Of a stretch of DNA of 64,000 bases, positions 19,971 through 35,257 are shown in pieces. The position numbers and the translations under genes were made by a program. A model generated the notes under the pieces. The model was not told the DNA's origin. It worked only from the letters and a program-made list of their open reading frames with translations, and did no database searches. How positions within the stretch are numbered: position 1 is the stretch's first letter; each line of letters begins with the position of its first letter. This DNA comes from Pholiota molesta (lineage: Eukaryota > Basidiomycota > Agaricomycetes > Agaricales > Strophariaceae), in assembly GCA_014925825.1 (NCBI GenBank), contig JACGCK010000019.1, positions 434,001-498,000 of the forward strand, given 5' to 3'.

Positions 19971-22900
19971 GGGTGGTGTGTGTGCTTGGGTGAGGTGAGT
20001 GAGGAACGGGTGGCAGACTGCTGGGTGGCTGATTGAGGGTTAATTGTGTGTTTTTGGTATTGAAATGTGGCAGAGGATCACGTACTTAAGAAGGAAAAGT
20101 CGGTGGCTCGATATCAATGGTCGAGGACAAGGACAACGAACACGAAAAGTATAGAACAACAGGCGAACAATAGGCGCTTAAAAATCTTCGAGTTCAAGGC
20201 AGTAGTACAGTGGTAGATTGGGCTTCCAATTCTGATAGCGCGAAAAGAGGCCGAATATAATAGATACGGCACCAAGAATTGCGTAAGATTGTTGTCTTCT
20301 GGTCGTGTTAGCGTCGTCGTCGTCGTTGGGCACGTCAAGCAAGCTTCAACTTCGTGCGTATGTAATTTAGCTCGAACAAAGGGTGACCGTGGAAAAGCAC
20401 GTCGCGCTGGTCACGTCCTCTTCGGCATGTGGTTCGGCAAAGCGGCATCTGGAGCAGCTGAAGCGGCACCGGACTGTTACCACGGAGACCCTCCGTGGGC
20501 GGTTCAACCGATCGTTCAACGCCGCCCGGCGGCGGCTCCACGCGCCCGTGCACAGGCCGGGCAATCTAGATAACCCCCGGACGCGCTAAAAATAAGCGAC
20601 CCCTTCCTCCGATCTCCCATCATCGGCGTCCTTTCTCGTCACAAAGGCTGCCTGTCAAGCGTGTCCGGTTTCACCAAAAAACAGACAAACAGACACAGCG
20701 GACTCAGACGCGATGGTCTCCACCTGCACCGCGTTCTCGCGATCTCGTCATCCCACTCATGCCATGGCCCAGCACCCTGTCGGCCTTCCTTTCTCGTCAC
20801 AAAGCGCGTTTGTTATCGAGGTCAACTGATCGATTACTTATCAAAGTTCGCGAAGGGGTGGGGGTGGGGAAGTGTATAATTGGCGCCAATGAACAGGACC
20901 CGAATTACTTACTACTGACAGCTGCACTCTGGGTCTCGGGCCTCGATCGATTGCTCTCATGAAATTCATCACAGGCATCATTCATTCATGCTCTCGACAC
21001 GGAAGTACGTGCATGCGTTCAACCCCTTGATGCGCTGCGGGCCCTCCGCGCGGTGCGCATTCGAGGTCTGCACAGGAAGCGAAGAGGCCCGCACCATCGC
21101 GCAACGCCTGGAGTGGCGAGACTGAGGAACGATGTACCTGGTGAGCTTCGAAGACAAGGTGGCAGCTGACACTCGCAACCCACGGGCTCAAAAGTATGCT
21201 CACTCAATTCCCAGCATGCATATACCGAGGTTCCGATACGCCTATGTAATGTAATCGATAACAGTCGATACTGCTCTCGTCTTGAACGCGTACCTAGCCT
21301 TCACCGCGTACCTTGCCTCGCCGCGTAAAAAAATGCCACCATGCCACCCGCTCCGACTCCGGACCTCCGTCGCCCAAAATAACCTGCCTACTTATCCCAC
21401 TCCACAACACAGGCACAAACGCGTCGCGTCGCGCCAAAGGAGGCGGTGGCACTGCACAGTCTTAATGCACTCGTTACGCGTTACATGCATAACTTCAAAC
21501 TTGGCACGGAAAAATCACGGAAAACGACACCCGTTATGTGCGCTCGCCCAAAATCAAATATGGGCAGTGGATCTTTTATTTGTCAGGCGTACTGTGCACA
21601 GCTTTGCGAGATTGACTATTACATATCTCGGCACTGCCTCGATTATGGCCGCCTCCAGATATTGGAGCGCTTAGATTGCGCCGACGCTCGCGCGGGGGTG
21701 CTATCAGTGTCAGGCGATGAACATTGAAAGGTACTGTCATTACCTTACGGACATTCTTTTCTTACGTCCTACATATACCGCGCCAACTTCAATGTCAAGA
21801 CTCAAGTGCATCGCCGCACTAGCCTCTGTCCCCCCAGCCTGCATATGATATGATAACTATTATCATTTATGATAAGGCGTAATGAATCGTGAGTGCCAGA
21901 AACTATTTAATACCGCCCTTGAACAGCTTGTTCTGAAACGGGCACGAGGAGATCGATGGAAGACTTGTGACCAAACATGGCCGTATCACGAAGCTATCTT
22001 TGGCCTTCACTGGGGAAGACTTGGGACTGTGTCGGCTACGCTGTCTGCCTCTTGAGTCTCATATGCAATTAGATCTTGGAGGGTTTCTAATTTCCTACGA
22101 CGAAACATCCGAGTTTTTAATGCATTGGCCACGGGCTACTGTTCAAACTCATGTTCACCCACGATTCAATATGACGACCTCCGATAATTCCTCGCCGAAT
22201 GCCCCGAGTGGTATTGCGAAGGGCCCCAAGAATTCATCGATTGAATTGCAGCGCGTCAAGCTTCGATATCCGGACGCATCGTCGCACTTCCCCCGAAGCC
22301 CGACATACTCTTCTCAGGTCCCGAACTTACCCACCCACCCATTCACTTATACGTCCATCCATTCATCCATCTAACCACCCTCATTGGTCGAGCGTCCCCA
22401 GCCACACTCAGACCTGAACCCGATTCGCCAGCAGAGCGTTTCTTGCGACGCTCTTCCCCACAGCCAGTTACGGAAGTTGTTCATTAGCCTCGCCTCGTGG
22501 GCAATCCTCATAGCGCGTGGCGCATCATGTGCCCGCGTCCGTGGCTGAAATGCCTACGAGTCGGGATTTCGCGGTGTAATAAGGCGCGAGGCGCACTCAC
22601 GGTCGCTCGCGTTGCGACGCCTAAAACGCATTTGTCTTTCCCTTGGGACGTGTACTTAGGGATACACTTGGGTCAGAGTTGGATTTTCCAGGGGGCTTGA
22701 CTATTTAGAATTGATGTGTATCACCGTGTACGAGCGTGTACTTGGGTATACTTAGCGTGAAGATGAAGACTGTCAAAGTTCAAACCTAAAGCCACGGTAG
22801 CTCCAACTTCCCATTCGAAATTTGCTTGGAATAAATCAAAGTGTGTCTAGATTTCAAGCCTTCTCGTAATTTGTATTTGATGTAGGGCCGAGTGCCACCC

Positions 22901-24489
22901 GCATTAGATTGTGAATCCGCCGGCGTTGTGTGTGAAGGAACGATGCTTCGAGGGCGGCATGTAAATAAGCAAATGGACAATTCCACCAATTTAAAATAGT
23001 ATGCACCCTTCTTTTTCCTTTGATTGACTCCGACTGACATTTCATGTTCAGGCATGTTTTTCTCGCTGAATTGGTTCTCACTGGCCTTGTTCTGATTCAG
23101 GAATCTATGTCTCTCAATACAAAATGCCGACACCATGTTGGAGACCCTAGCAGGCATTATAGGCATTCGAGTCAATATTGCAGGCATTTCTCGCTCCGAA
23201 ATAATTATGAAAGATGTGTTTCGTAATCGACTCGAACTCGGTATCCAGAAAACTTCCAACGCTGCATGATATCGATATATGGGGTTTCTGCTCTCTAACC
23301 TGTATACGTTGTTACATGGTATACATACTCATACTCCGCCTTTCACTGCTCTGCCTAAAGCCACGAGAGCCACCGGGGACTTTAAGAAGCGCGTTGGATT
23401 GGGTAGCTATCTATCGGGACTTTATCTCTCGCGAACTATCTGCGGTCGTGTACCCCAGTCTTCTTTCCCAAAGGCTTTAAAAGCGAAAGTCTTCCGGTCT
23501 TCTAGCACGCAGTCTTTTCATACTGTATTGGTTATGCCAAGTTCTGCACGGTTTTTACGATCGTCGACAAAATGCATGAGGAGGGCATAATTACTTACTG
23601 CTCGTTAGCCTATGTTATGTCGAAATATTCACCCACACCCATCGAGCTTCTGCGATTTTCGAGAGGCAGTTCTCTATCAGCGAGGTACCAATAAATAGTC
23701 AAATGATCAAGAGTTTTAGACAACCCTGCGCCGCTATGCACCTAGCTGTCATTAAATCAATATTAAACAACAATGGTTTAGAGCTTGCGCATTTTCCAAT
23801 CTTTGTTAATGACATATGTCACTCTTGAGAAAGCTGGAAGGTCGACAAATCGATTTTACTGCTGTAAAGTTGTCGAAGTCCATCCAAAGTTGATCATGAT
23901 TGGCTGATGCGGCTGATGGCGACCGTGAGACTCTTTCGGAGCCGTTGGCAAGTTCTGTTGACGTCCAGACAGCGTCCAGTCGTACTACATGTATCGTGCC
24001 AACTCTCTTATCTCAATGTCTAAGTATCATCACAAACACAAAATACGCCGTTCTTCCTCTTTTGAAGGGTCTCTTTCTGAAGACGGCATAATTTGGGCAT
24101 CATGTCAGTTCGCCACTAAACTCGGAACATACCTAATAGCTGGGTTCTCATGTTCTCATGTCCAAGTCAGTCTACTTGGGTCCTTGGTGATTTCTCTGAT
24201 GCGGTTTCCTATATTGCCACATTTTGGATCTGCCTTTCGATAAGAATTGAAAAGGTGTGTTTGCCAAGTGTTGCAGTGTACGATTTGGTGTGCAGTTCAC
24301 CGCCTTCGTCACTATGACTCGTCCCTTTACATATTACATACTTGTCTTTGGACGCCCTAACAGCGCCCTATCGCTTCGATGTTTTCGATGAAGCAGCTCT
24401 ACTTCATAAAGCATAGGACTTTCTGCCGATATCACATCCTGCCAGTTGCTCCCCATTGCAACTGACATATACCTCCAAGCTTCCAAATC
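19971..24489. other. Gene-poor 4.5-kb region
   Basis: No family recognised. A minus-strand tail at 20178-20315, ending AILGAVSIIFGLFSRYQN then PLYYCLELEDF and TAA, looks like the last exon of a small membrane protein but has no convincing start. ORFs around 21280-21730 and 21967-22374 have low-complexity or mixed composition and no homology I can name. Near 22640-22750 short GTGTACTTGGG/GTATAC motifs recur. Possible decayed repeats or unrecognised orphan genes. Confidence 0.4.
20178..20315 (-). CDS. Possible last exon of a small single-helix membrane protein
   Basis: Reading minus strand: an Asp-rich start (VPNDDDDANTTRRQQ), one hydrophobic helix (SYAILGAVSIIFGLF) and a short polar tail ending LELEDF at 20178. 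The open frame meets a stop just upstream, so an intron or a frame error would be needed to reach a start. I cannot name it; it could be chance. Confidence 0.22.
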   Translation of the reverse strand, partial: DANTTRRQQSYAILGAVSIIFGLFSRYQNWKPNLPLYYCLELEDF

Positions 24490-26450
24490 ATGCCCCCGTA
24501 TTACTATGACCCCTCTGCGGGTTTCTCAAGCAGATTGACGCCTTTGATAATGCAGGTCACTATGGTCGGCATCGTCGCTGGGACATTTTCCAGCCCGCGC
24601 AATCCATTTGTACCACAGTTGTTACACTGCTTGTTGTCGGACTGGCCTTTGACTTGGGACAGAAAGCAATCGAATTTTTGACCAGTGTATTGGTGGCTCG
24701 TGAGTTTGTCTGCAATCAAGTCCTAACTGAACTTCAATTTCTCATTTAATAGAGCTGAAAGTCAATAAGACCTATGAAGAAGGTACTGTGGAATACCAAT
24801 GGATCAGGGCATTTTTGGTAAGTCTAAACATTGGACTACGTATATGCTAGACTAAGTCGCTATCGGCACCATTAGACTCAGAAAAGGAAATGGCCTGATG
24901 CGTACGGGAAACCTTACACTATTGAGAATCATACGACAAATCTTTGGTGGAATGGAACCTGGATGTCCGCTATTCAATGTAATCGAAAGGATACATACTA
25001 CTCTTTTGCACAACAGAATGAAATTCCCAAACCTTATATCGATTTAACGTGAGTGATCTTCACTGGTCTTGCTATCATTATTTCCATCTGACTCACGCGT
25101 AAAAAATATGATTCAGATTGTACTCGCTTAAATCATCTGCGATTTCGAGTCTATTGAGAGAGGCGAAGCGACAATATGATGAAATCAGACACCACGATGT
25201 GACCGTCTATTCACATAAGTTTGGACAAATCCAGGTATGTAGCATTTCAAAATCGTGAAAGGATTCATATTAATATTAATATTCCTATCTCAGCCTGGCT
25301 ACTCAAGCGATACGCAGAATTGGTCTGACAAAAAGGAATTGCCAGCCCGCATGATGGATTCGACATCTCTCCCCATCCAGGCCCTGACGTCTCTTGTCGA
25401 GGAGGCTCGCGACTTCTTCGAGTCGGAAACTTGGTATAACGAAGCCGGTATCCCATGGCAGAAACGGTACTTACTTCACGGACCTTCAGGATCCGGAAAG
25501 CGTGGTGTTATATCGTCTCAGTGCCCTGTTCCATATTGACTCTTCTATCGTATTTCTCAGGTGATGCTGTTATGCCGTAGTAAGTTTGAGTCAAGTTTTT
25601 TGGTCTTAGCACGAACCTGATTGTTTAATGCTAGGCAGGAAAACTGGGTCGCGCGGTCTACACACTCTCCTTGAAATTCCGTAGACAATACGTTCCTTTT
25701 ATCTGCCATGACCACGATTCCTAAAGGTCCATATTTCTATTGGAAAATATTGATCACGTATTCGAAAATCTCGCTCAAGGGCAACCCTTCCGCTATAACC
25801 CATACTCGTCTGTCCAACTCTCAAAAGATTTGGTCTATTTAATATGTTGGACACTGCGCGTCGGGAAGGTATCCTACTATTCGCCACGGTGAGTAACCAT
25901 TCTCTGAATAAAATTCTAAACGTTGTTGATATTTCTGCACATAGGCCAGCAAGATGGACTTAATCGAAGATGCGTCTTCCAATCTGGACGTATCGATAAG
26001 AAGATCGAATTTAGCTGCATCACACAGAGCAAGTCGATCGGCTTTTCTCCGATTCTTTCAGCACCAGCACCATTCCCCACTCTTTGGATAAGAAGTCGCT
26101 TCAATTGAGCATCTCGCACATGAATTCAGCTCCTCCATCCCGGAGAATGAGTTCACGATTTCTCGATCCGACACTATCTCATGAAGCACCAGTCCTCGCC
26201 AGAGAGTGCTGTCGCTAACATCCGAGACTGGGTCAAAGACACACAGGAGCAGAAACGCAAGCATGCTGAAGAAGAGCTGGAAGCCGAACGCCTGCGTCTC
26301 GCGGCCGCGAAAGTCAAAGCGGAGAAGAACGCTGCCATGATGCAGCCGATCTACACCGGTGTGTGCGGGACTCCCCTTTCGCCTCCAATTCCAAAGAAGG
26401 AGGACACCAGCCTGTGCGTTTTGGCCGCCAATTTCCTCCCCGCCTATTAA
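24490..26450 (+). pseudogene. BCS1-like AAA ATPase, damaged copy
   Basis: Resembles basidiomycete BCS1-type AAA ATPases: a membrane segment (VVTLLVVGLAFDLGQKA, 24617-24670), a BCS1-N region (TYEEGTVEYQWIRAFL, RQYDEIRHHDVTVYSHKFGQ), DSTSLPIQALTSLVEEARDF, and a Walker A, GPSGSGKRG, where the usual Thr/Ser after Lys is Arg. A Walker B-like IFLLENIDHVF (near 25730) and arginine-finger-like SGRIDKKIEFSC (about 25985) follow, then ENEFTIS and a basic coiled-coil tail ending at 26450. The frame must change near 24560, 25680, 25725 and 26050. Real BCS1 folds the complex III Rieske protein; this divergent type is usually of unknown role. It may be a pseudogene or a gene spoiled by indel errors; the Walker A change favours decay. 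Confidence 0.7.
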
Positions 26451-27342
26451 GCTCGAGGAGGAGATGTCTGAGGTTGCTGAAAAACAATCCAGGATACAGA
26501 GAAAGCAGGGAAAAGGAAGGATAATAATATGGTCTGTTGATATCACACACTGAAGCATCCATTGTTTAGTATTGACTTGTGCCATTGTTTGCCATGAACT
26601 CCTCAACTACGTACTATAGGTTATGATGGGGACAAGAACAAAACTCATTACATACATGTTCCACTTCTTCTCCGATGCTTCCCACTTTTAAATACACTGT
26701 TGCGAAAACACAATGATTGAGTTCCCATTTCGAGATATTTTGGAAAGGAGTTAACATTCTGGCGTGTTGTTTGAATGCCCACCGTACAGTAAGTAATGAT
26801 GCATACACACTCGTGTGAAGCATTTCCCCGATGTATCATGCAAACATTCATTCATTTTGCAATACTTAGAGTCCGATGGACTACCTGACGAGCGTCAAGA
26901 TTGGGGGGCAGTTTAGGGCACATGGTTTACATTGGAGATTTTGATTTTCACCGTCCTATGGATCTCGTTGACAATAAAGATAAGAAGATTAGAATATTGA
27001 ACCCCCACAATTCCCTGAACCATTTCCTAGATTATTTTTGACCTTGCTGCCGCCCACCAGATCGTTGGGTATTTATATAGACTGGTTGATGCCACTTGCA
27101 TTAGGATGAAGGCATTGGGGTTTGGTATCCTCGAGGTTATAACTGGACTGACCAAGCCACATCAGTGATAGTCCGGTTTCACGAACACGACGGATTTATC
27201 AGAACGTCAGTGTTGTGGGCGGCTAAAAAACAAGATCAGATTATTAGTTTTTGTGCCCGGAGTGTATAGGATTACAGAGTAGAGACGAAGAAATGTAGTG
27301 AATATGAGTAAGAATGGGAAGGCTTGACAATAGAATCGGACT
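26451..27342. other. Intergenic region
   Basis: Nothing recognised. Lies between the 3' ends of the BCS1-like copy and the DUF6534 gene. Confidence 0.4.
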
Positions 27343-29440
27343 TCAACCTACCGGTGAGATGAGGTATTCATAGTCTGTCTTCGATACCGTTTGTGTCTGC
27401 ACAGTTACGGCCAGAGTCGACGGTGTATCGCCGAACCTGCTACTTTGTTTGCTTTTGGCGTCTACCGGACTGCTAGGTTCGCTTTGCTGACCAGACGCCA
27501 CAGCTCTAAAAGGTGTTAATTGCAAGAAAGTGCCGTCTTGTGGAGCAACCTGTTCGCGGAGTGAATCACGGCCATTCAACCTGTGGAATTTCTTAGGATA
27601 TTCGTTTCAATATTTGTGAAAGAATACTCAACGCTGCCAACAGAGAATTGACGTAGCCTGAAATTAGAATATGTTTAACAGACGATCTCGCGAATACTGG
27701 GTGAAACATCTACTCACATTTGCCAATGAGCCAGAAAAAGCCTAACCAGATATAATTGGTAGGCATTGTCGCAAACTGTGCAGAGAAAATGAGTAATTCG
27801 GCCCATTCAGGCTTGAGTGTAACACGAACCGTCACCACACATATGAATGCAATGATGCTGTAAATTTTAACCTTAGCCTAGAGTTCGTAGCTGGGAGATA
27901 ATGTCTGTTTATGTTACCTTGTGATCAACCAGTAGTTAAGCTATACACAATGAGGGTAGTTATCAAAGAGTCGGTCCTAAGGCAATGTTATCAAATCATC
28001 AGGGCAAACCTGTGGAGCATGCGTGGAACTTACCGTGCAAATCCAGTGCGGCTCTTCGTCAAGTAATAGCAAAGAGAGACAGCGATGATGATATCGGCAG
28101 CTGCTGCGCTTCCCAGCCCGGTGCTCGTAACCCACTGAGTAACCGGTTTCAATGCGATTGCTACCGACTCCAGGCGGATCAGACTTACTATAAGTCTCGG
28201 GAACTTGGACGTCTCGACTAGAATAAACCTAAAAACGTATCAGGTGGCATGCATCAGCCGACTATGTGCCGTCTTACCCTTCGACGGTGAACACTAGGTA
28301 GGTGGCCTTATTAATGACATACAGGAGAGTAGGGGAAGTAACTTACATATTCCCAGACCTATCATACGAGTTGGAGAGACAATCTTGTCATTTTCTCATT
28401 GAGATGAGCTGCCGCTTACCGAAATGTATGCAAGAGAGTACAATCTGGGATTCGTGAATTTCGGTTTCATTGTGGCATTGCAAAGGCCCAGACGAGCACT
28501 ACTTACGATCAGTCCAGTGAGAAGAATATTTCCTGACACTGTTATCGATGAGAATTTTTACGAAGAAGTTGGTAAGAAAACGAACGCACACATCCAGACC
28601 CGGCGAGCGAAGAAGCTGCATAGTAAATTTAAGCTATGGTTCGCTCCGCCTTCGAGAAAAGATATTCGATTACCATTCCACAATCAAACCTATTAGACCC
28701 TGAAGGTAGGTTAATTAAATCGTGGAGTTGATCGATAACGAAACATGTTCCTTACATTGCAATCGTTTGAAGCTTTAGAAACGGAATCATCATTGTTAGC
28801 CAGACTCGATTTTTCGAATATCGACTGTAAACATACATTCATACTCCTAGAATAAACGAAGATTCCCTTCAAGTAAGTATTTCATATCCAACTTATTGAA
28901 ATGGCTCACCATGTGGATCGGCCTAAAGCAGAAGGGTTGTGGAAATTTCGAACCAGATATCTGGGGTAGTTGAGTCTCAGTCCTCAGAACTTGATCGCCC
29001 AGTGGCAAATACTGACGTGTAAATGGCGATGGTGCACAAAATTAGGTGAACTGTATCTAGTATCCAAAGCAAAAATACCTAGGGAGAACGTTTGGTCTTA
29101 AGTGAACGATTTCAAAAGGGGACTTGGAGGACACTTACAATTGATTTCGTGATGAGAGAATCGTTGGGGTATTGCCTTGTCTGTAGTTTAGTATGCTGCA
29201 TGGCTGATTGGGAAACAAGATTACTACTTGTAATAAAGGAATCTATAATTATTTATTGAACGCGAAACCTTCAAATGAAATCAAGAATTTGAACTTACGT
29301 TTGGAGTAGAGTGACACCATACAGCCTGATTGGGCAATATTAGAAGGTATGCCAGAAAAACGAAAGATGTATATTACTTACACGGCGCTAGCCACGAGGC
29401 CAATAAACGCAGCACCGTATGTACTGTCCAAGCTCTCCAT
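27343..29440 (-). CDS. DUF6534-type seven-helix membrane protein
   Basis: Agaricomycete-expanded family of unknown function with about seven transmembrane helices. The start at 29440 gives MESLDSTYGAAFIGLVASAV, then an intron and LYGVTLLQT, the usual opening of the family. Another exon holds TSTGLGSAAAADIIIAVSLC and YYLTKSRTGFAR (28040-28130), a characteristic helix-loop. The penultimate region has MPTNYIWLGFFWLIGK-type residues (27720-27770), then LNGRDSLRE (27545-27590), the conserved start of the cytosolic tail, and a Ser/Gln-rich tail ending at 27343. Many exons are short, so their borders are approximate. Some DUF6534 genes lie near other membrane or F-box genes; here the upstream neighbour is cullin-1. 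Function unknown. Confidence 0.75.
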
Positions 29441-30093
29441 GGTCTGCAGTCAGGCTTAGCTATAAGATTGTGGTAATGCGGCGAAAAGGGGGGGCGCCCA
29501 ACACCTTGGACTTTCTTGTATATAAAGCAGCAAGCACATCGTACAGTGCTAAAATTGGAACATGACAGTGAGAACAGTCAACAACCTACAAAGCTGGGGA
29601 ACCTCTGACCTGTTGCGACTTCTTCGGCGGCAATACTTTCTGGGAACTCGTGTAAGCACTTTATTCTGCGAATATGTCTCGGCATTTTCCACCTTCTGAG
29701 AAACAAAGAAGAATGGGTGGGATTCGATAATATGCTTCCTATATGTTACTTGGGAGACGTACCAGCGTGTCTTTTAGTGCGAACACTGCGCTCCACACAT
29801 ACGGAGAAATGGAGGCCGAGTAATCAGCAGTGGGCTGTGCATCTAGTAGATGGAGGAATTTGGACTAAAAAAAGGGAATGAAGTGTTGTCATTGGGTCGG
29901 TATTATTGGATGGGAATATCGCTCGTTAGCATTCCAAAGACTCTCAGGTGTAAGCACCCTTCCGACGGATCTTTCCTTGGTTTGATGAATGAGATCTAAC
30001 TCACAAAACTAGAATATATATACAGCATGCACGAATGACAACAGAGAGATTATATGCTACAACGTACAGTGTGAAATGGTGGAGAGGAAAAGG
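29441..30093. other. Intergenic, DUF6534 promoter and cullin 3' flank
   Basis: About 650 bp without a supported exon. Confidence 0.4.
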
Positions 30094-32862
<2,769 letters not shown>

Positions 32863-33027
32863 CGTGGGGCAAGTATGAAGACAAGCCTTCAAGCGCGCAG
32901 GCGTGCGGCACGCCGATTCAGACGTGATCGGGGCAAACAAGGTGAAACTAATTAGGTGATTCAACTCCAATCGGCCACCGCTTTGACGCCGAATTCTTAT
33001 TCTGTGTTTTCTCGTGTCTATTGTATT

Positions 33028-34039
33028 CTAGAGCTTAACACCCGTATGCACGCAGGCAATGCCACCCCATTGGTTCTCCCAGGCTCCACCGTCAACGTCT
33101 TTGCCTGTCGCAAATCCTGCATCTCTAATCATTTGCGCAAACTGGGGCTGAGGAGGGAATTTGCGAATGGATTCGACCAAATATTGGTATGACTCGCGGT
33201 CGCCCGCTAAAATCGTCCCCATTAGAGGTATCACTGAGAAAGAATATTGGTCATAGAGCCTGCAACGACGGACATCAGCCAGGAGTCCGAGGAGCATGAC
33301 AAATTACCAACATTTCTAGCAGAGGATTGTTCACGCGGCTAAATTCCAGGCAAGCAAATGTTCCTCCTGGCTTTAGGACGCGATGGGCCTCCTTCAGCAC
33401 CGCGGAGATGTTTGTGCAGTTTCGGATGCAAAAGGCAATGGTATAAAGGTCGTAGCTGTTATCTTTGAATTTCTCTGTTCCCAAATCTTGTGCATTGGCT
33501 TCGTGGAAGGAAATCTGTGGTGCTAACAAGGTATCAGCACTGCAACGGCTGCGGCTGGAAATGCAAGAGGACATACTATTGTGGTACATGGTTTGTTTGA
33601 AACGTTTATAGCCTTCCTTCAGCATTTGTGCGTTGATATCCACGACTTCCACGGTAGTTTCTCGGTCGTAATAGTTATCCTTCGCGTAGTCCAGAATACG
33701 GAGAGCAATATCACCAGTTCCTCCTCCGACGTCTATGCATTTCATGGGGCCTCTGCGACCTGGACGCAGGGATGACACGAATGAGTCTTTCCAGAGTCTA
33801 TGTACTCCAAATGAAGTCGCATCGTTCATGAGGTCATACTTAGATGCGACTGAGTCGAATACATTTTTGACCAGAGATTCTTTCAGTTCTTCTGGGACTG
33901 TTTTGAAGCCGAACGAGGTCGTCCGCGTCGATGGAGTGTCCTCCAGAGATTGCTGGGAACCTTTGGTATGATTGAGTCGCACGAGACAAGAGGTTGGACG
34001 AAGCTTTAAGCAGCGACTTGAGCGACTAAGCCTTTGCAT
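33028..34039 (-). CDS. COQ5: 2-methoxy-6-polyprenyl-1,4-benzoquinol methyltransferase, mitochondrial
   Basis: C-methyltransferase of ubiquinone synthesis, on the matrix side of the inner membrane. The N-terminal 35 residues ([20 protein letters not shown]...) form an Arg/Ser-rich import presequence. UbiE/COQ5 motifs follow: [48 protein letters not shown] (SAM-binding motif I), [40 protein letters not shown] and [12 protein letters not shown], then [19 protein letters not shown] and the C-terminal [20 protein letters not shown]. Two short introns (near 33530 and 33300). Intact. It diverges from FCF2 with only 125 bp between the starts. Confidence 0.95.
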
Positions 34040-34164
34040 TTTGGGAGCTGGCAGTGGTTGATGCTGAACGCGGCGACGCGACTACACGAAGCGAGGTGAC
34101 CGGTCCGCCCAATCCACTAATTTCCTATTTGGTAATCATCCACTCCTTAAAAAAAACCATCATC
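34040..34164. promoter_or_regulatory. Compact divergent promoter, COQ5 / FCF2
   Basis: Only 125 bp separate the two start codons, so core promoters and leaders of both genes must overlap or one start is further inside. No motif assigned. Confidence 0.5.
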
Positions 34165-35257
34165 ATGCCAGTTAGCATTGGAAAGGGAAAGGAAAGGGCA
34201 ATTGGTGCGGCTATCTATATTTTGGTCTCTAATTAGATCTTACAAGAGCTTTAGACCTCACGCAAGAGGTAGAAGAAGAACGGAACTCAACATCCAACTC
34301 AAGTTCTTCAGAATCAGAATCCTCTTCTGACGACTCTGAGAGCGAAGATGAAATCACTCAAGACTACCTCGATTCCCTGCTAAAGAAAGCAATGCAGAAT
34401 GCAGAAGAGGCAGAAAAGCTTCTGCAAACGCCTTTGGAAGAAGAAAACCATGAAGAGGAGGTCATCACATTAGCCGACGAAACACAAGTGTATGGGCGCA
34501 GTCTTTCGCTTCGAAGTACAGTGAATTGCTAACTATTTTAAAGTCCTATACCATCACTCGACCCAGGAAAACTACCTGCACCCTATATCACACTTGGTGC
34601 TTCCAGGTTCGATGGACCTTCAGCGTTTAGGGACCCAGAGGTGGAACGCACGGCAAAGGCCACTGCGTCAACTTCAGCCCCTACACCCCCAATACCACCT
34701 GAAGAATTGACAAAATCTGGCAAACCATTAACCAAAAAGGAAAAGAAAGAGGTTTGCCATAGGTTTAAATCTCTTTCTAAATTCATGAACTCACATCTAT
34801 GTGTAGTTGCGTTCCAAAACTGCGGGTAAAGGTTGGTTCGACCTTCCGGCACCCCCAGAGTCAGAGCTGCCACGATTATATCGTGAAGTGGAAGCCCTCC
34901 GACTACGAAATCAACTCGATCCCAAACGCTTCTATAAAAAGGACGAGGGCGAAGGAAAAGGTATCAAGGGGTTGCCCAAGTATTTCGCAGTATGTATTCC
35001 GTGGTCTCTTTCTTTTTGAGATTTGATCCAAATGATTCGCGCAGATTGGAACCATCTTGCCAACGACGACTCCTTTCGGGACAGCGAGCAGCGACAACCT
35101 TACCCGCGCAAACCGCAAGCGGACATTGGTGGACGAGCTCGTGGACGATGCGGAGGCCAAGCGCTACGCGAAAAAGAAATTCGAGGAGTTACAAACTACT
35201 CGCGGCGCGAAGGGCCGCAACACGATCCGGGCCAAGCAGAGGAAGCCCAAATGGTAG
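34165..35257 (+). CDS. FCF2: rRNA-processing protein Fcf2
   Basis: Nucleolar component of 18S rRNA maturation. The start MPVSIGKGKERAI at 34165 joins by a short intron to DLTRALDLTQEVEEE. A Ser/Glu/Asp-rich acidic segment, typical of nucleolar factors, follows, then the Fcf2 domain: GKGWFDLPAPPESELPRLYR, EVEALRLRNQLDPKRFYKK, KGIKGLPKYFAIGTILPT. The tail is basic, ending RAKQRKPKW at 35257. About five exons, all in frame. The WFDLPAP motif and the PKRFYK motif are diagnostic for the family. Confidence 0.93.

Noticed and set aside
20190..20260. tRNA-like A-box (TAGTACAGTGGTAG)
   Set aside because: No matching B-box (GGTTCGANTCC) or cloverleaf downstream.
21845..21880. Short palindrome ATGATAAC/TATTATCAT
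   Set aside because: AT-rich chance palindrome without flanking duplications or neighbours.
22640..22755. Recurring GTGTACTTGGG/GTATAC motifs as a regulatory array
   Set aside because: Copies are few and irregular, with no gene close by.
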